DNA of 64,000 nucleotides from Williamsia sterculiae. Its GTDB lineage: Bacteria; Actinomycetota; Actinomycetes; Mycobacteriales; Mycobacteriaceae. The translations under genes were made by a program, and so were the position numbers. The notes beneath the pieces were generated by a model that saw only the letters and a program-made list of their open reading frames with translations, had not been told where the DNA came from and did no database searches. Positions 63,891 to 64,000 of this stretch are shown here, one piece after another (position 1 is the stretch's first letter; each line of letters starts with the position of its first letter). The stretch is taken from contig NZ_FTNT01000013.1 in NCBI RefSeq assembly GCF_900156495.1, positions 62,001-126,000 of the forward strand, read 5' to 3'.

Positions 63891-64000
63891 GTGCCCACCC
63901 CACCACCGGAGTCGGACTCCGTCTCGTTCATTCAAGAGCAACGTCGGAGACAGCTCGTCGAGGCGACCATCGCGGTGATCGCCGACGGTGGTGTCGGTCG
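63891..64000 (+). CDS. TetR family regulator (5' part, runs off the window)
   Basis: The first 36 codons from the GTG at 63891. The product starts with a Pro-rich leader, then RRRQLVEATIAVIADGGVG, the classic first helix of the TetR HTH domain. The gene is truncated by the window end. The palindrome in its promoter suggests autoregulation and control of the divergent thioesterase/SDR operon. The ligand is probably an acyl-CoA or fatty acid, by inference. Confidence 0.8.
   Translation, partial: MPTPPPESDSVSFIQEQRRRQLVEATIAVIADGGVG

Overview
The window is high-GC, densely coded actinobacterial DNA. Gene content and order suggest a mycolate-containing genus in Mycobacteriales, most likely Gordonia or a close relative. 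As I recall the M. tuberculosis map, the order LCP protein - glpQ1-like phosphodiesterase - DUF4328 protein - sodA - Rv3847-like protein - EspR-like regulator - Hns-like Lys/Pro protein - rraA - gltD/gltB matches the Rv3840-Rv3859c stretch on the flank of oriC. Accessory genes are inserted between these anchors. The genus is an inference from synteny and protein style. No rRNA, tRNA, CRISPR array, transposase or phage structural gene was seen.

Layout. 1-9.6 kb: CPBP membrane protein, AurF-like diiron oxygenase coupled to a DUF4873 protein, LCP cell-wall ligase, DUF5926 gene flanked on both sides by one 21-bp repeat family, glycerophosphodiesterase, DUF4328 and rhodanese genes, a DnaA-box cluster, S49 peptidase and VOC protein. 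9.6-16.4 kb: a tightly coupled Wadjet-type operon jetA-jetB-jetC whose last gene is not the JetD nuclease but a winged-helix protein of the HTH_42 (AlkZ/YcaQ DNA-glycosylase) family. 16.6-20.3 kb: a 52-aa membrane protein, sodA, an Rv3847-like protein, a UPF0016/GDT1 cation transporter behind a DtxR-type operator candidate, and an SDR. 20.2-24.1 kb: EspR-like regulator, ImmA/IrrE metalloprotease and MAB_1171c-type membrane protein, divergent from a mucin-like secreted protein.

24-34.7 kb: RecB-like nuclease, DUF6474, a copper cluster (membrane protein, YcnI, CopC, CopD), an Hns-like protein, a TipAL-type MerR regulator, succinic semialdehyde dehydrogenase, RraA, S4 protein, alpha/beta hydrolase and a small ORF. 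35-42.1 kb: gltD/gltB glutamate synthase and an LGFP-repeat lipoprotein. 42.6-47.6 kb: a lipoprotein, a DesK/DesR-type two-component pair, an ABC-2 exporter and a second response regulator, with a 35-bp tandem repeat and clustered TGTCA half-sites. 47.7-55.6 kb: aldo/keto reductase, LysR/MFS pair, a four-gene Opu-type osmolyte importer and a thioredoxin-reductase-like flavoprotein. 55.7-64 kb: DUF222/HNH protein, a frame-disrupted phosphotransferase, a GAF regulator - aldehyde dehydrogenase - DUF779 cluster, SRPBCC protein, acyl-ACP thioesterase plus SDR, and the start of a divergent TetR gene with a palindromic operator.

The most unusual item is the jetABC-plus-HTH_42 operon. Next are the EspR-like/ImmA/MAB_1171c module, the DnaA-box cluster away from dnaA, and several previously unassigned palindromes and repeats. 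Start codons were reassigned by hand where a Shine-Dalgarno, coupling overlap or conserved N-terminus pointed inside the longest frame.
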